Shown here: positions 1-10,756 of the stretch, piece by piece
Layout of the letters: each line of letters opens with the position of its first letter
Numbering within the stretch: the stretch's first letter is position 1
Assembly (NCBI RefSeq): GCF_014898815.1
Contig: NW_026515543.1
Location: forward strand, 3,224,001 to 3,288,000
Source: Panonychus citri
Lineage: Eukaryota > Arthropoda > Arachnida > Trombidiformes > Tetranychidae
Direction: 5' to 3'
DNA length: 64,000 bases
Program-made: the position numbers and the translations under genes
Notes under the pieces: generated by a model
Database searches by the model: none
Told to the model about the DNA's origin: nothing
The model's input: only the letters and a program-made list of their open reading frames with translations

Positions 1-1282
1 TACTATTTCAATTAAACAATTTCCTTAATTAATTTATTGTTTACTGATTGTCAAGCTATTCAGCGAAAGGGCTATCAGGGTAAATTACTTTGAACCCTCT
101 CACTGATTGTTAGGCTTTGCAGTACGATCATAATCGGTGCATTTTTGTAAGGGTGCCTGTACCTCATCCCCGTGAATTAATTAGACCTTACATATTTAAT
201 TGATTGTTTATGATTTAATTCATTCCAATTGAAAGTAATTAAATTTACCGTTATTTTTAGTTTATTTTATTAACTATTATCACCAACGATAAATTGTTGG
301 CGATGATGATGATGATGATTAGTTAAATTGTTAACGCTAAAATCAATTGGGCTTTTAATTGTTTATCAATCAACTTACCTGATACTTGATCTTGTTGTCA
401 TTCAAGTTTAATCAAAGTTAATTAATTGCTGATTGTAATTTAATCTTGTTGATTGTCCGCATCCAAAATGATTAAAATCAAACTTGAATAGTTTTAATCA
501 CAAACATGAAGAGTAGTCTGTCCACTAATTATTTAAAATCTATTCACAATTAATCCAGTATTGGTTTAGTTAAATTGCGTGAGAATACAGGATTATGTAT
601 AACTGATCATCTTAATCATGATACTTAATTTAAATACTAATCACAATTTATATATATATAAATTGATTTACTTTTGATTGAGCTTATCAATTAAATCTCA
701 ATTAATTCATGTTTCAGGATGTTTATTTCAGATCTTAATTGTTCACAATCAGATTAATTATTTTAAAATGTTTCTTACTTCACAATTAATCGTTTCAAAC
801 AATTAAATTGCTCACAATTATATTAACTTATTACTGATCAATTTCAATGGGGAATGGAGATCGTCAAACAAATTGTATCAACACATTCAATTTAGTTACT
901 CAACTGAATCAAAAACTTTTCCCTCAGCTATTAATTGAAAGTAACTCATTAACTCGGCACAATCATAATTATTTGTCAACTAATTGTCTCTCAGGTCTAA
1001 ATATATTCACATAACTTCCGTGAGTAGTAATAAACTGATGAAACTCATTAAATGAGCCAAAGCTCAGCAGTTCTCTTTATTCATTTGAAATTTAATAATT
1101 TCATAATTTTCATATTTCAAGCACTCAATATCATTTTGTTTCCGGTTTGAATTAACGTAATATCCAAGTATCAGCTCAAGAGGAGAAAAAGAATCTTTTT
1201 GCAATAAAATTGTATTGACAATAAATGAGCACGTGCTGCTTATTTGCATAAGTCAAAGATAGCATCTATCGATTTCTTGAAG
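1..1282. other. Intergenic AT-rich spacer
   Basis: No coding region is supported. The stretch is rich in AATTG/CAATT words and has a short (GAT)n run near 302-319. The short open frames here lack any recognisable motif. Confidence 0.6.
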
Positions 1283-1284
1283 TA

Positions 1285-1411
1285 CTGGGTGACAATTAAG
1301 TAACGCAAAACTTTTTTCGACCATAAAAGTTGTACCTTTGATACGATCTTGATCAAATTTTGTAGATGTTTGGTCATGACAATAGGAAAACCAATGTGTA
1401 TATTTTCAAAA
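1285..1411 (+). repeat. Left terminal inverted repeat of the MITE-like element
   Basis: This arm pairs with 1684-1810. The first ~90 bp are almost identical to the other arm apart from one A/G difference near 1320. Confidence 0.75.
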
Positions 1412-1683
1412 TTCTAGGATCTCAATTAGATACCAAAGCAAGTGACAAAAAGTGAATGGTCTTTTGCCGGCTGGCCTATCTAAAGCAGCTAAACCAAGAC
1501 AAATTTTGAGTTTTTATCTCGCAATGAGTGGCTATCAGCTCACTTAGCTTCAGTATCTGCGCCAAATGTGATCAATCAACAGAGAATCGACTTTAAAGGG
1601 GTTACAAATTAACCGGAAAACTCTGTTGTTTGAGGTGTTTTTCTGTTTAAAGTCTAATCACACCGGTTTGTCTTGTGGTAGGA

Positions 1684-1810
1684 GCTTTGAAAATATATTC
1701 ATTAGATTTCCTATTGTTTTAACAAAACATCTACAAAATTTGATCAAGATCGTATCAAAGGTACAACTTTTATGGCCGAAAAAAGTTTTGCGTTACTTAA
1801 TTGTCACCCA
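1684..1810 (-). repeat. Right terminal inverted repeat of the MITE-like element
   Basis: This is the reverse complement of 1285-1411. It ends in CACCCAG and is followed by TA. Confidence 0.75.
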
Positions 1811-1812
1811 GT

Positions 1813-4550
1813 AAATGTGAACGAGGCCTTGACGTCGAGTTGGCCACTCATCATTAGTACCAGGAGGTCAGTCCCAATTTTCAATGATAAAAAGATTCTT
1901 AGTCATCTACCCTGCAGTGTTAATTTTCAATTGAACCCAACAGATATTAATTATAACCTATGAACTTGAAACAATAAGATTCAGCACCTTTTCCGATAAT
2001 CGATAGCATTTTTTATCACCAACTGAACTTGCATATTCTGAATTAAGAGCTGAATGGGTGAAGGTGCTTGGATTCAAAGTAACTTTTTCGATACTAATTA
2101 TCATCAGTAGTCAAGAACAATTAACTTTCAGAGTTCTAATATACACTTGTAAAAGAGTTGAACAATTGAAACCCTGAAACGAATCGTTAACATTTTGATA
2201 AACAATTAGAATTTACAAATCAATTGTTTTTTACAAAATTCGATTTTCTTTTTTCACTATCGCCCTTAATTGTCATTCATTTCATTAATTGTTATCATGA
2301 TTAGAAAACAAAAAGGTTAACAGTTTGTGGAAACAATTAATATAACATATTGATTGGTATTAGACAAAAGGATTTTTCATTTGATTAATATACTAATTGT
2401 AATATATTCAGTTGAATAGTTAGCCGATTTTTTGATAAATTGGTGTCTTGATTGTTGATTCTTGCCATTGATAATATTAAATTGTAATCCAATTTGAAGG
2501 CAAAATGAAGGTTTTCAAGACAACTGAATTAACTAATTGTTGAAAGGAAGATGAAGAAATAAGAAGACAGAAAATTTTTTTCTCAATTTAATCAATCAAT
2601 CATCAGTCTCTCTATTGATGATTAATTTTCATCATAATAATATTGAAGGTTAAGGTCTGATTGATGATAATTGTTGTTATAATTAAATTTAAATTAACCA
2701 CAATTAACTCCAACGTAAATTGTGTAAACAATTTGATTTTTTTGCCTTTGGTACAAGATAATTTCTTGTCCTTGTTTTAACTTATTCACAATTAACTTTG
2801 TTGTTGTCATTTTAATTTCCAACAATTAGTCAATAATTAACATTAATTTAGTTATCAAATTACGATTCGACCTTGTGTTAATTGTTCCAACGATTTAATA
2901 TCAGTAACAATTTAGACAACGTTGTAATATGTTCATCAAAAATGATCGTTGTTGAATTTCATCAACACACTCACTTCATACAACCAAGAATCGTAGTTAA
3001 TTGTTGTTATTTTGATTAATATAACAATTTAAATTTTTCTATCGGAACAATTTATTATCAATTGTTGTAAAATTTTCTTCAATTCTGCAATTTAATTGTT
3101 ATAATAAAATTGATTTCATTTCTTCATCTTGATTCCATCTTTTTGTTGTTATTTTGCCAATCAATTGGTTTGATTAGTGAAAGAAAATTTTAACCTCAAG
3201 TTAAACAATTAAGTTAATCATACAAATTGTAATGAAATTTTATAATATATTTTGATTGTTGATCACTAAAATTAACTACAGTCTATCATGGCTCATATTT
3301 TGATTATTATTAGTATTACACTTAATTAGCTATTAACCTAAAAATGTTAATTGTTGGCAAAAAAATCTCAAGTCCACTTTCAATTATTATAACAATTTAA
3401 AAGTTAAATCAACAATTTAAATGATAACATTTTGGTATCTTGATTCATAAAATGATAGCTAATCAAAGGTTAACCAACAGTTAACAATAGGCAACAATCA
3501 AGAAAATTGAATGAACAAAAATCTTCAAGTTAATTGCTGAACAGTAGTAGTAACGAAAAACGTAATTGTTACAATTAAGGTTTTGATCTAATTACAATTA
3601 AAAGGTGTTTAACTTTTTTCTATTTGGGTGTAATTTACATAATCATTATGGTGAGTGGTTACTAAATTGTTAATAGTATAAAAACGTTAATTATAATTAA
3701 AGATCATGGTCATTGTTGGGTTAATTTAATCAAACAATTTAATTCGTTGATTAAAATAGCAATTTTATCAGTATAAAAGGTCAATTGATCATTTGTATTG
3801 TTAATTGTCAAGTGATTTGTTAACCAATTGTAACGATAATTTTCTTTAAAAATGTTTAATTGTTCCCACCAAATAACCGAATTAAAACTAATTGTAATCA
3901 TGATTATCGACAATTTAAAGTTGAATAATGTTGATTGTTGATGTTTCTTTTTCTGGTTCAACAAATTTTGCATCCCAACAATTTACTTGTCACTTTAATT
4001 GTAATTGAGTTCGTAACCCTTCAAGAGTTAACAACAGGGCCTGAAAATGTTAATTAACATTTTAATCATGATAATAATTAAATATATTCATTATTTTTTT
4101 CCCAAATTCATAATAATTGATAGTCTTATTTTATGGTATTAATATTATATCTTGATGACAGAGAGACTTGTAATTATCATGGTAATTTGTATTACGGTGA
4201 TTTAACGGTAAACTGATTTGAGTGATTAAGATGATTCAGAAGGATTAATTATTGCTTGAGAGGATCAGTTAATTCACTATCATTTACAAATTAACCATTA
4301 TTATTGTTATTATCGTTTTCTTTAATTCATTTTAGAGATGAAATGTCATCCCGAAAGGTTAAATTTTAATTGTTTTCGCATCTTAATTGACAACTAATTT
4401 TGATTTCCTTTCTTTGAACGATCAATTCAATTGAATTGAATAATTTCAGTTGGTAACTATTTAGATTGTTGATTAATTGTTAATTGATAACGAGAGCTAT
4501 GATATGTACCAGACAATGGATGGTCGAGATGTACCAACCTCTCAACAATT
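1813..4550. other. Intergenic AT-rich spacer
   Basis: I see no gene in this 2.7-kb stretch. It is dominated by AATTGTTA-like words. An 87-residue open frame on the minus strand (3710-3973) is low-complexity and has no homologue I recognise. Confidence 0.6.
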
Positions 4551-5058
4551 ATTAGTAACAATTCATTGACCAAACTGATTGATTCTTTGGGTGTAATGTC
4601 CGAAGGGTTGAATACGAATTTGACCAATGCAAGACCACGAGAATTTAAATTGATACCATCAAATTGTAGTAAATGATTACAATCAATTGATCCAACATGT
4701 TCCTCTAAATGAATCGATTTACATTCAATAGTTTTCAAGTGACCAGAATCATTTGCACGGTAAACAATTGGTACTTTAATAAAACCATTTGAAGCAATCG
4801 GTTCTCTTGATTGTACCAAATGATGGTCGAGAAAATAATTTTAATGAAACATTTAATTTACACGAGACAATTAAGCCAATCAATGTCTCGAAAACTGGTT
4901 TATATTTAATACAATTGTCAACAATTTGTTCATCGTGTTAAGGTAAAGGTGATGATGAAACTATTGATGAATCGGTGGTTGTTGTTGTTGTTGATGATGA
5001 TGATGATGATGGAGAAACACTCAGGTAACGTATTAATTGAGATCTAATGACAATCGGA
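4551..5058 (-). pseudogene. Truncated duplicate of the mitochondrial GatB gene
   Basis: Two blocks match the intact GatB gene further downstream almost base for base: 4551-4820 corresponds to about 9518-9787, and about 4822-5058 to 9984-10222. The roughly 195 bp between these blocks in the parent (9788-9983) are deleted here. The copy covers only the N-terminal half of GatB. It has an in-frame stop where the parent reads a Gln-Gln pair (GTTAAGG at about 4936 against GTTGAGG), and its trinucleotide repeat near 4980-5010 differs in length. The middle part still translates to a GatB segment (SIDCNHLLQFDGINLNSRG). High identity implies a recent duplication; the deletion and stop argue that it is dead. 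Confidence 0.85.
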
Positions 5059-5403
5059 CGATTAGCACGTAGCACCGATTTGAATTAAAGAAAAATTTTC
5101 CAATGAATCGAACCATTGACTCTTTTGGTCTTCTTGGAATCAAGTTTTGATTTTTAAAATTTTCTATTTTTTTGCAAATTCTGTTTACCTTTAAATGAGA
5201 ATGGATTATAAATAAATTGTTTGAATCAATGAGCAATTTAAGGTAAGAATGTTTATTGTGTTAATCGATTGTTGATTTTTCTATTAATACTTTCTCTTAT
5301 TGTTCTCCATTTTGTCTTTGTTTTGACGAAACGTTTTCCTGGTTTTCTGGATTCTTTTCTCTTCTTTATTATCAACCATCATTTTCTCTAATTTTCCAAT
5401 TGA
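5059..5403. other. Spacer between the GatB fragment and TIM8
   Basis: No gene is supported. A 67-residue minus-strand frame (5033-5236) begins in the pseudogene and has no recognisable motif. Confidence 0.5.
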
Positions 5404-5772
5404 TTACTTAGCGGACGACATAATTTTCGATGAAAATCTTTGAGCAATGACAACCGATGCATCAATAAATCTTTCGACACAATTAGTGATGCATGTTTCA
5501 GTTTTACCATCAAACCGAGATGTTAATTTATCATTAACACATTTGTCCCAACAATGTTCAGTTAATTTGTGTACCTGAAAATCAGAGCCAGAAAGAAAAA
5601 CATAAATAGTGTTGATTAAAGTAAAAGAGGAAATCAAATTGTAATCACCATTTACCTGAGCATTGAATTGGGCAACTTGTTGTTCTTGAAGGATAAAATT
5701 TTGCAAGTCTTTGTCCAGCATCACACCACCGGCGTCAAAGTCACCAGAACCATCGGAAAAATCTAAAGACAT
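5404..5772 (-). CDS. TIMM8: Mitochondrial import inner membrane translocase subunit Tim8
   Basis: Small TIM chaperone of the mitochondrial intermembrane space; with Tim13 it escorts hydrophobic precursors, such as Tim23-type proteins, to the inner membrane. Two coding exons on the minus strand: 5772-5656 (39 codons) and 5574-5404, joined by an 81-bp GT-AG intron in phase 0, giving 95 residues, a normal length for the family. The twin CX3C signature is complete (HCWDKC and TCITNC) and is followed by VERFIDAS, which distinguishes Tim8 from Tim9, Tim10 and Tim13 in my judgement. The N-terminal ~20 residues are acidic and Gly/Asp-rich, with no cleavable presequence, as expected. It is transcribed divergently from kanadaptin across about 440 bp. 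Confidence 0.92.
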   Translation of the reverse strand: MSLDFSDGSGDFDAGGVMLDKDLQNFILQEQQVAQFNAQVNGDYNLISSFTLINTIYVFLSGSDFQVHKLTEHCWDKCVNDKLTSRFDGKTETCITNCVERFIDASVVIAQRFSSKIMSSAK

Positions 5773-6214
5773 TTTTCTAATTAATTAGTTAATTTAACAG
5801 AGAAAAAAATTCACTTTTTCAACGAGAAAAAAATGTAAACAGTTAAAATGAAAAAATCTCAAATCGAATGACCCAAACACGTGTTGAGAAAAGCGACATC
5901 TACACTTTGGAGAAACAACCAGGGACCGAGAGAAATGTAAACAGTTTTTGATTGTGAGAAAAATTTTCTTTTAATTTTGTGAGATTTTTATTACGATTCT
6001 TAATTGAATTGATTGTTCTCGACGATAAATTATTTTAATAGAGTTGAATTTACTTCTTGTTTGTTTGTTTCCATCGGTTGAGTTCTTCTTTTTTGTTCTT
6101 TGGATAAAAATATTCTGATTTTAAGCTTACCTATTGTTGTTGTTTCTCACTTCAATAATAAACTGTTTCTGTGAATCTAATTTTTTGGTTTATAGTTATT
6201 TTTACAGATTAATC
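5773..6214. promoter_or_regulatory. Divergent intergenic region TIM8 / kanadaptin
   Basis: The 442 bp separate two outward-facing start codons and must hold both promoters. A palindromic E-box, CACGTG, lies at 5878-5883 within AACACGTGTT. A GCGACATCTAC word at 5893-5903 is one mismatch from the GCGCCATCT word seen upstream of other genes in this window. A possible 3' splice site (TTTACAG) just before the kanadaptin ATG suggests a 5' UTR intron. Confidence 0.45.
5878..5883. promoter_or_regulatory. E-box CACGTG
   Basis: Perfect palindromic bHLH (Myc/Max or USF class) site centred between TIM8 and kanadaptin, extended by matching flanks (AACACGTGTT). Function is inferred only from sequence and position. 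Confidence 0.35.
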
Positions 6215-8276
6215 ATGGAAATTGATGATGAACGTGGTGAAAAAGTGAATCCAATTGAGGGACAACATGAATTTAAAGCTCCCACCGCAGTTGAAGGGAA
6301 AAATGATTCGATTTGTTTGGATAAAAGTTTACCTGTCATTCCTGATGCATTAACAAGTGATCCTGTACCTGAGGGAGTTTTTTATATCGAAGTGATAAAA
6401 AATGGTTCTGTCATTCTTAGGAAAGAAATTGATAAGCCAAAACTTATCTTTGGTCGTTCTCGAGATGCCGATTTTCCAATGGATCATTCATCTTTAAGCC
6501 GTTTTCATGCTTGTCTCCTTTGGAATCCCAAAGACAGGCCTCATGGATCATTTTTCCTTATCGATCTAAATTCTGCTCATGGTACAATGGTGAATAAGGC
6601 CAAAATTCCCGCTAATAGACCAATCAAAGTGAAAACCGGTAATGACATAATAAAATTTGGTGCGAGTTCCCGTTTATTTGTTTTGGGTACAACTCTTACT
6701 CCAAGTGAGGAGGATGAAAGGGAAACACTGGAAATGGAAGAGGCAGTTCATAAGAGAAAGAAGCTCAAGAAAAGGAAGATCAAGGCTGTTCATGGGGATT
6801 TCAAGATGATGAAGATGATGAAAATGATGAACGAGGTGAAGGTGATCAAGCAACTCCACTTGGAAAGGTTTTATATTTACTTCAAACTGGCGGTGGTTCG
6901 GCAACAGGATCTACACCAAATGAACACGCTTACAGTGAGAATCCACAGAAATCAATTGAACAATGGTTCGACTCTGAGGGTTATGATTTCGAATATAAAG
7001 TCGATTTTAACAATGGAATGTTCAAATGTACCATACAATTACCTTTCGATGGTCAAGATGTACCAATTGATGGCGAACCAACACCAAAGGTGATGAATTT
7101 ATATTCTGTGTTTTTCAATCTATTTGAACATATGAAATAATAACTTTTTGTTTTCCTTTCCAACAGAAAAAAGATGCTTTGATTAATGTTTGCCTTCGTG
7201 CTTGTCAAGTTCTGGACAGAGCTGAACTTTTATTCCCTTGGCAGAGGCAGAAAGATCTCAAGCGAAAGAAAAAAGATAGTTCGGATTCTGAAGATGAAGT
7301 AATGGACGAAACTGATCAATATAAAAACAAGAAGGCGAAAAAATTAGCAGCCAAAAGTGGAATTCAAGAGATACTTAATTTCGACAAGTTAAACGAACGA
7401 TGGAAAGAGATAAGTCAAGAATTACAAAAGTTAAAAGTAAAAGCGGCCACGTTAACTATTGCGACGAAAAGTCAAAGTATCAGGAAATCAACGGAGAATG
7501 AAAAAAACGAGGAGGATAAAAAGCCCGAAGGCGATGAGGAAAATGTCGACGCTCTGGATGCATTTATGGAAGATATCAATAGCAGCGACGAAAAGCCAAT
7601 GAAAACATCTCTTAATGTCAAAATAGAACAATCTAAACTTCGAATGACCATCGCTGATTTAGAAAAGGAACAGGCAAAAGTCGAACGACTAATTAAAATC
7701 GCCAAGCCAAGTTTCACACTTCCAGCTCTAGAATCAGTTTATTCAACCCAATCATCGGTACAAAATGATTCATCTTCAAGCAGCACAATCACCTCATCAA
7801 ATTCTAGTGTCAAACAATCAATTGTGACTGATAAACCATCTAATACAATTAAGATTAACTTAAACGTTAAACCTAAACAATCATCTATAAGTGGTGATAA
7901 TCAACCAATCAAACCAGAACCAGGAAAAATCGCAATTTCATTAACCAAGAAGAGTTTAATTCAAAAACCTGCATCAGCATTCACTGAATCAGAGGAAACT
8001 GTCAAAGCAAAAGTTTTAAATTTACCTTCATCATCTTCATCATCTTTATCACCCCTACCGAAACCATCGACATCACAATCAGCATCCTCATCCGAAGGTG
8101 ATGAAAAATTTGGACTAATTATCAAGAAAACGGATAAATCAAAATCAGATAAACTTAAAGCAGCAATTAAAGAAAAGTCTAATTACTTTGATCAAGAAGC
8201 TTATGTTGACTGGTTACCACCAAAAGGACAAACTGGAGACGGAAGAACAGCTCTAAACGATAAATATGGATATTAA
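6215..8276 (+). CDS. SLC4A1AP: Kanadaptin homologue (SLC4A1AP), FHA-domain protein; frame broken by one base
   Basis: Nuclear FHA-domain protein of the kanadaptin family. Exon 1 is 6215-7089 and exon 2 is 7167-8276 (GT-AG intron of 77 bp). The FHA domain spans about residues 55-160 with the phosphothreonine-binding motifs (FGRSRDADFPMDHSSLSRFHA and a Ser-Ala-His-Gly-Thr turn). The carboxyl end GQTGDGRTALNDKYGY is a family hallmark. Ser-rich and Lys-rich disordered stretches lie between. Exon 1 changes frame near 6757-6759 (an AAA run): upstream codes for the FHA domain, and downstream the conserved central part reads only in another frame, consistent with one base missing. An upstream ATG at 6134 is in frame, but the region before 6215 looks like UTR. 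The gene is convergent with GatB (145 bp). Confidence 0.88.
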
Positions 8277-8421
8277 TCCAATGGAATCACTTTAATCATC
8301 AAAAATTAACTTGTAAATACTAAATTGCGAACAATTTGTTTATTGTAATCAGAATCTACAATGAAATCCATTTCAGAAAGTACAAATTTTTTTCATCTCA
8401 TAACAATTAAGGAGAAACAAG

Positions 8422-10236
8422 TTAATCTTTTTTATCAGTCGTGAACAATTTAGGTCGTTTTAACCAAGTTTTGTTTCTTGTTGCTACGAAATTAACCATT
8501 GTTGGTCTTTCGATAGAATCAATTAATTGTAACAATTTGGATACAATTAGATCTTCGGGTATCCTATGATTACAGGCGATTTTCACTCTTCGAGCTAAAT
8601 TGTGGACAAAATGTTTATCACCTCTTCTAACTAGAAAAGCGACTGTACTTCGATCTTCAATTACCTTTTTACAAAACTGTTCAATCAAAGAATCATCAGT
8701 AATTGTTGACCAATCGTTGATTTCTATTAATTGCTCTGGAGATTTTCTATCACCTTCCAACCAACCAGAAACCATTTTAATTGCAATTGAACGTAAAATT
8801 ATATTGGTCCTCAATAAATGATAACAAGCAACTAGATTATCAACACAATCATAAAGTTGATCAACTTCATGATTAGTGAGTAGAATTGATTTTTCAATAA
8901 CATCTATTATAAATGAAAAAGTTTCCAATTGATTAGTTGATAATGATTCATCTTTTGTCATCATTTTTATGAAAATTTCATAATAATTGTTGACAATTAA
9001 TCTTCGAGATTGATATAAAGATAAACCATATTGATTCATGAGAATTAATCTCTCCTCTTCCGGTAATATTGGAATTTCTTTGGTTAATTTTTCTAATGAT
9101 ATTAAAGTTTTATCATCGACCTGTGAATCTTTTGAACTAAGAAATTTGAACGGTGGAATTGAAGGTTCGATCATCGTTCGAGTGTCATAATTAGCTGATT
9201 TAATTGGCTTGAGACCTCCCGTTAATGGACCTATGAACAGATGATTTTCTGGAGCTAATTGTTTCCTAATTATGAATGACTTTTGCCTCCCGATTTCATG
9301 AGCTAAATGATTAGCAAGAACACTTTGTGAATTACAAAGTGTAATTTTCACTGGTTTACATGGATTAGAATCACAGAAAAGTTGAATTGTTGCATCGATT
9401 GATAAAATCCGTTCTTCTAAACGATTACTTGTAGCACCGATTCTGCAATTAAAGGAAAATAATTGGATTAATTTGATTGGATTCAAATGTTGGGAAAAAT
9501 TGTCGAACCTTTTAAGTATTAGTAACAATTCATTGACCAAACTGATTGATTCTTTGGGTGTAATGTCCGAAGGGTTGAATACGAATTTGACCAATGCAAG
9601 ACCACGAGAATTTAAATTGATACCATCAAATTGTAGTAAATGATTACAATCAATTGATCCAACATGTTCCTCTAAATGGATCGATTTACATTCAATAGTT
9701 TTCAAGTGACCAGAATCATTTGCACGGTAAACAATTGGTACTTTAATATAACCATTTGAAGCAATCGGTTCTCTTGATTGTACCAAACGATAACCCGATG
9801 GATTAACTGGATCAACACTATGTTCACGGTCAAATGAACAAATTGGATTAATTGTACAATTCAAAGCTAAAGCAGATTTAATTACCAACTCTAAACAGGA
9901 ACGATTAACAATCGGTAAAGTGGCCGGTATTGAGGCATCGAAAAGAGAAACATTTTCATTTGGTGAAGAAAAGTAATTTGTTGATGATCGAGAAAATAAT
10001 TTTGATGAAACATTTAATTTACACGAGACAATTAAGCCAATCAATGTCTCGAAAACTGGTTTATATTTAATACAATTGTCAACAATTTGTTCATCTTGTT
10101 GAGGTAAAGGTGATGATGAGACTATTGATGAATCGGTGGTTGTTGATGATGATGATGATGATGATGGTGATGGAGAAACACTCAAGTAACGTACTAATTG
10201 AGATCTAATGACAATCGGACAATTAATTGGTAACAT
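8422..10236 (-). CDS. GATB: Glutamyl-tRNA(Gln) amidotransferase subunit B, mitochondrial (divergent)
   Basis: Subunit B of the mitochondrial GatCAB complex, which converts Glu-tRNA(Gln) to Gln-tRNA(Gln). Single exon; the start at 10236 gives 604 residues, and an in-frame ATG at 10293 would add 19. The N-terminus (IVIRSQLVRYLSVS) resembles a mitochondrial targeting peptide and is followed by a Ser tract. GatB core features run from about residue 65: KYKPVFETLIGL, KLFSRSSTNYFSSPNENVS, DASIPATLPIVNR and INPICSFDRE. The C-terminal GatB/YqeY helical domain occupies about residues 440-590. Oddities: the usual YFYPDLPKGYQ segment after FDR is replaced by HSVDPVNPSGYR, and the middle third is poorly conserved. 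No frame break. A second, broken copy lies at 4551-5058. Start codons of GatB and the CHCHD7-like gene face away from each other, 214 bp apart. Confidence 0.88.
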   Translation of the reverse strand: MLPINCPIVIRSQLVRYLSVSPSPSSSSSSSTTTDSSIVSSSPLPQQDEQIVDNCIKYKPVFETLIGLIVSCKLNVSSKLFSRSSTNYFSSPNENVSLFDASIPATLPIVNRSCLELVIKSALALNCTINPICSFDREHSVDPVNPSGYRLVQSREPIASNGYIKVPIVYRANDSGHLKTIECKSIHLEEHVGSIDCNHLLQFDGINLNSRGLALVKFVFNPSDITPKESISLVNELLLILKRFDNFSQHLNPIKLIQLFSFNCRIGATSNRLEERILSIDATIQLFCDSNPCKPVKITLCNSQSVLANHLAHEIGRQKSFIIRKQLAPENHLFIGPLTGGLKPIKSANYDTRTMIEPSIPPFKFLSSKDSQVDDKTLISLEKLTKEIPILPEEERLILMNQYGLSLYQSRRLIVNNYYEIFIKMMTKDESLSTNQLETFSFIIDVIEKSILLTNHEVDQLYDCVDNLVACYHLLRTNIILRSIAIKMVSGWLEGDRKSPEQLIEINDWSTITDDSLIEQFCKKVIEDRSTVAFLVRRGDKHFVHNLARRVKIACNHRIPEDLIVSKLLQLIDSIERPTMVNFVATRNKTWLKRPKLFTTDKKD

Positions 10237-10450
10237 AATCAAATTTAAATTCCATAACAACAAATCACAATTTCCAATGAAACATGTGATCAAATCATGT
10301 GTTTTCCGTATCTATGGTAACCTAAATTCATTTTCATCTTTGATTTTGTTTTTGTTTCCATTCATTTGATTCCAATTGTTTTAAAGTTTTTCTTTCAAAT
10401 TGTTACTATTTGATTAATTGTTATTCTCTTTTAGATTTCCCTTCTTCATC
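10237..10450. promoter_or_regulatory. Bidirectional promoter region GatB / CHCHD7-like
   Basis: 214 bp between two divergent start codons of two nuclear-encoded mitochondrial proteins. A CTTTTAG acceptor-like site just before the CHCHD7-like ATG suggests an intron in its 5' UTR. No specific factor site is clear. Confidence 0.4.
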
Positions 10451-10756
10451 ATGGACAATGATAAAAAGGCTTTCATGGAGCGGCAGAAAGTGAAGGAATC
10501 CCTGATGGCCCAGAATCCTTGTGCTCAGGAAGATTTAATTGTTAAGAAGTGTTTAGATAAAGAGCCTAATTGTGATGAAGTGTTGAACAAATTGTATGAG
10601 TGTCAAGATTTCTGGAATCGAGTTAAAAATTATTACCAGAGGAAAAATCGATCATCTTTGGTTCTAAATGTGAAAGATCGGGAAAAGGCCAAGAATGAAT
10701 ATCTTGCCTACTTGGAATCGCAAGGAACAACTGAATCAACTGGAAAATCATCATGA
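10451..10756 (+). CDS. CHCHD7: CHCH-domain protein, CHCHD7 / COX23-like
   Basis: Small twin-CX9C protein of the mitochondrial intermembrane space; the COX23/CHCHD7 family is linked to cytochrome oxidase assembly and is imported through the Mia40 disulfide relay. The 101-residue product has four cysteines in the expected helix-hairpin order: NPCAQEDLIVKKC, then NCDEVLNKLYEC (C-x9-C twice), followed by the family-typical FWNRVKNYYQRK. The Pro-Cys of the first helix and the FW after the last Cys favour CHCHD7 over other CHCH proteins. The ATG in ATCATGG at 10451 is chosen because the upstream in-frame ATG at 10418 precedes a probable splice acceptor. Confidence 0.82.
   Translation: MDNDKKAFMERQKVKESLMAQNPCAQEDLIVKKCLDKEPNCDEVLNKLYECQDFWNRVKNYYQRKNRSSLVLNVKDREKAKNEYLAYLESQGTTESTGKSS

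Larger units (their letters stand above)
1285..1810. mobile_element. Fold-back / MITE-like element with ~127-bp terminal inverted repeats
   Basis: Positions 1285-1411 are nearly the exact reverse complement of 1684-1810: both ends begin CTGGGTGACAATTAAGTAAC read inward, and the arms differ at only a few positions until the last 40 bp. The element is flanked on both sides by TA (1283-1284 and 1811-1812), as expected for a TA target duplication of the Tc1/mariner superfamily. The roughly 270-bp interior encodes no transposase, so this is a non-autonomous copy. Two short open frames on the + strand (about 1626-1963) run through the element and its edge and are not genes. Superfamily assignment rests only on the TA duplication. 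Confidence 0.75.

Noticed and set aside
1626..1963. Two overlapping + strand open frames of about 60 residues
   Set aside because: They lie in and across the right arm of the MITE-like element and have no motif; the inverted repeat explains the sequence.
3710..3973. 87-residue open frame on the minus strand
   Set aside because: Asn/Leu/Thr-rich translation of AT-rich spacer with no start context, neighbour exon or family resemblance.
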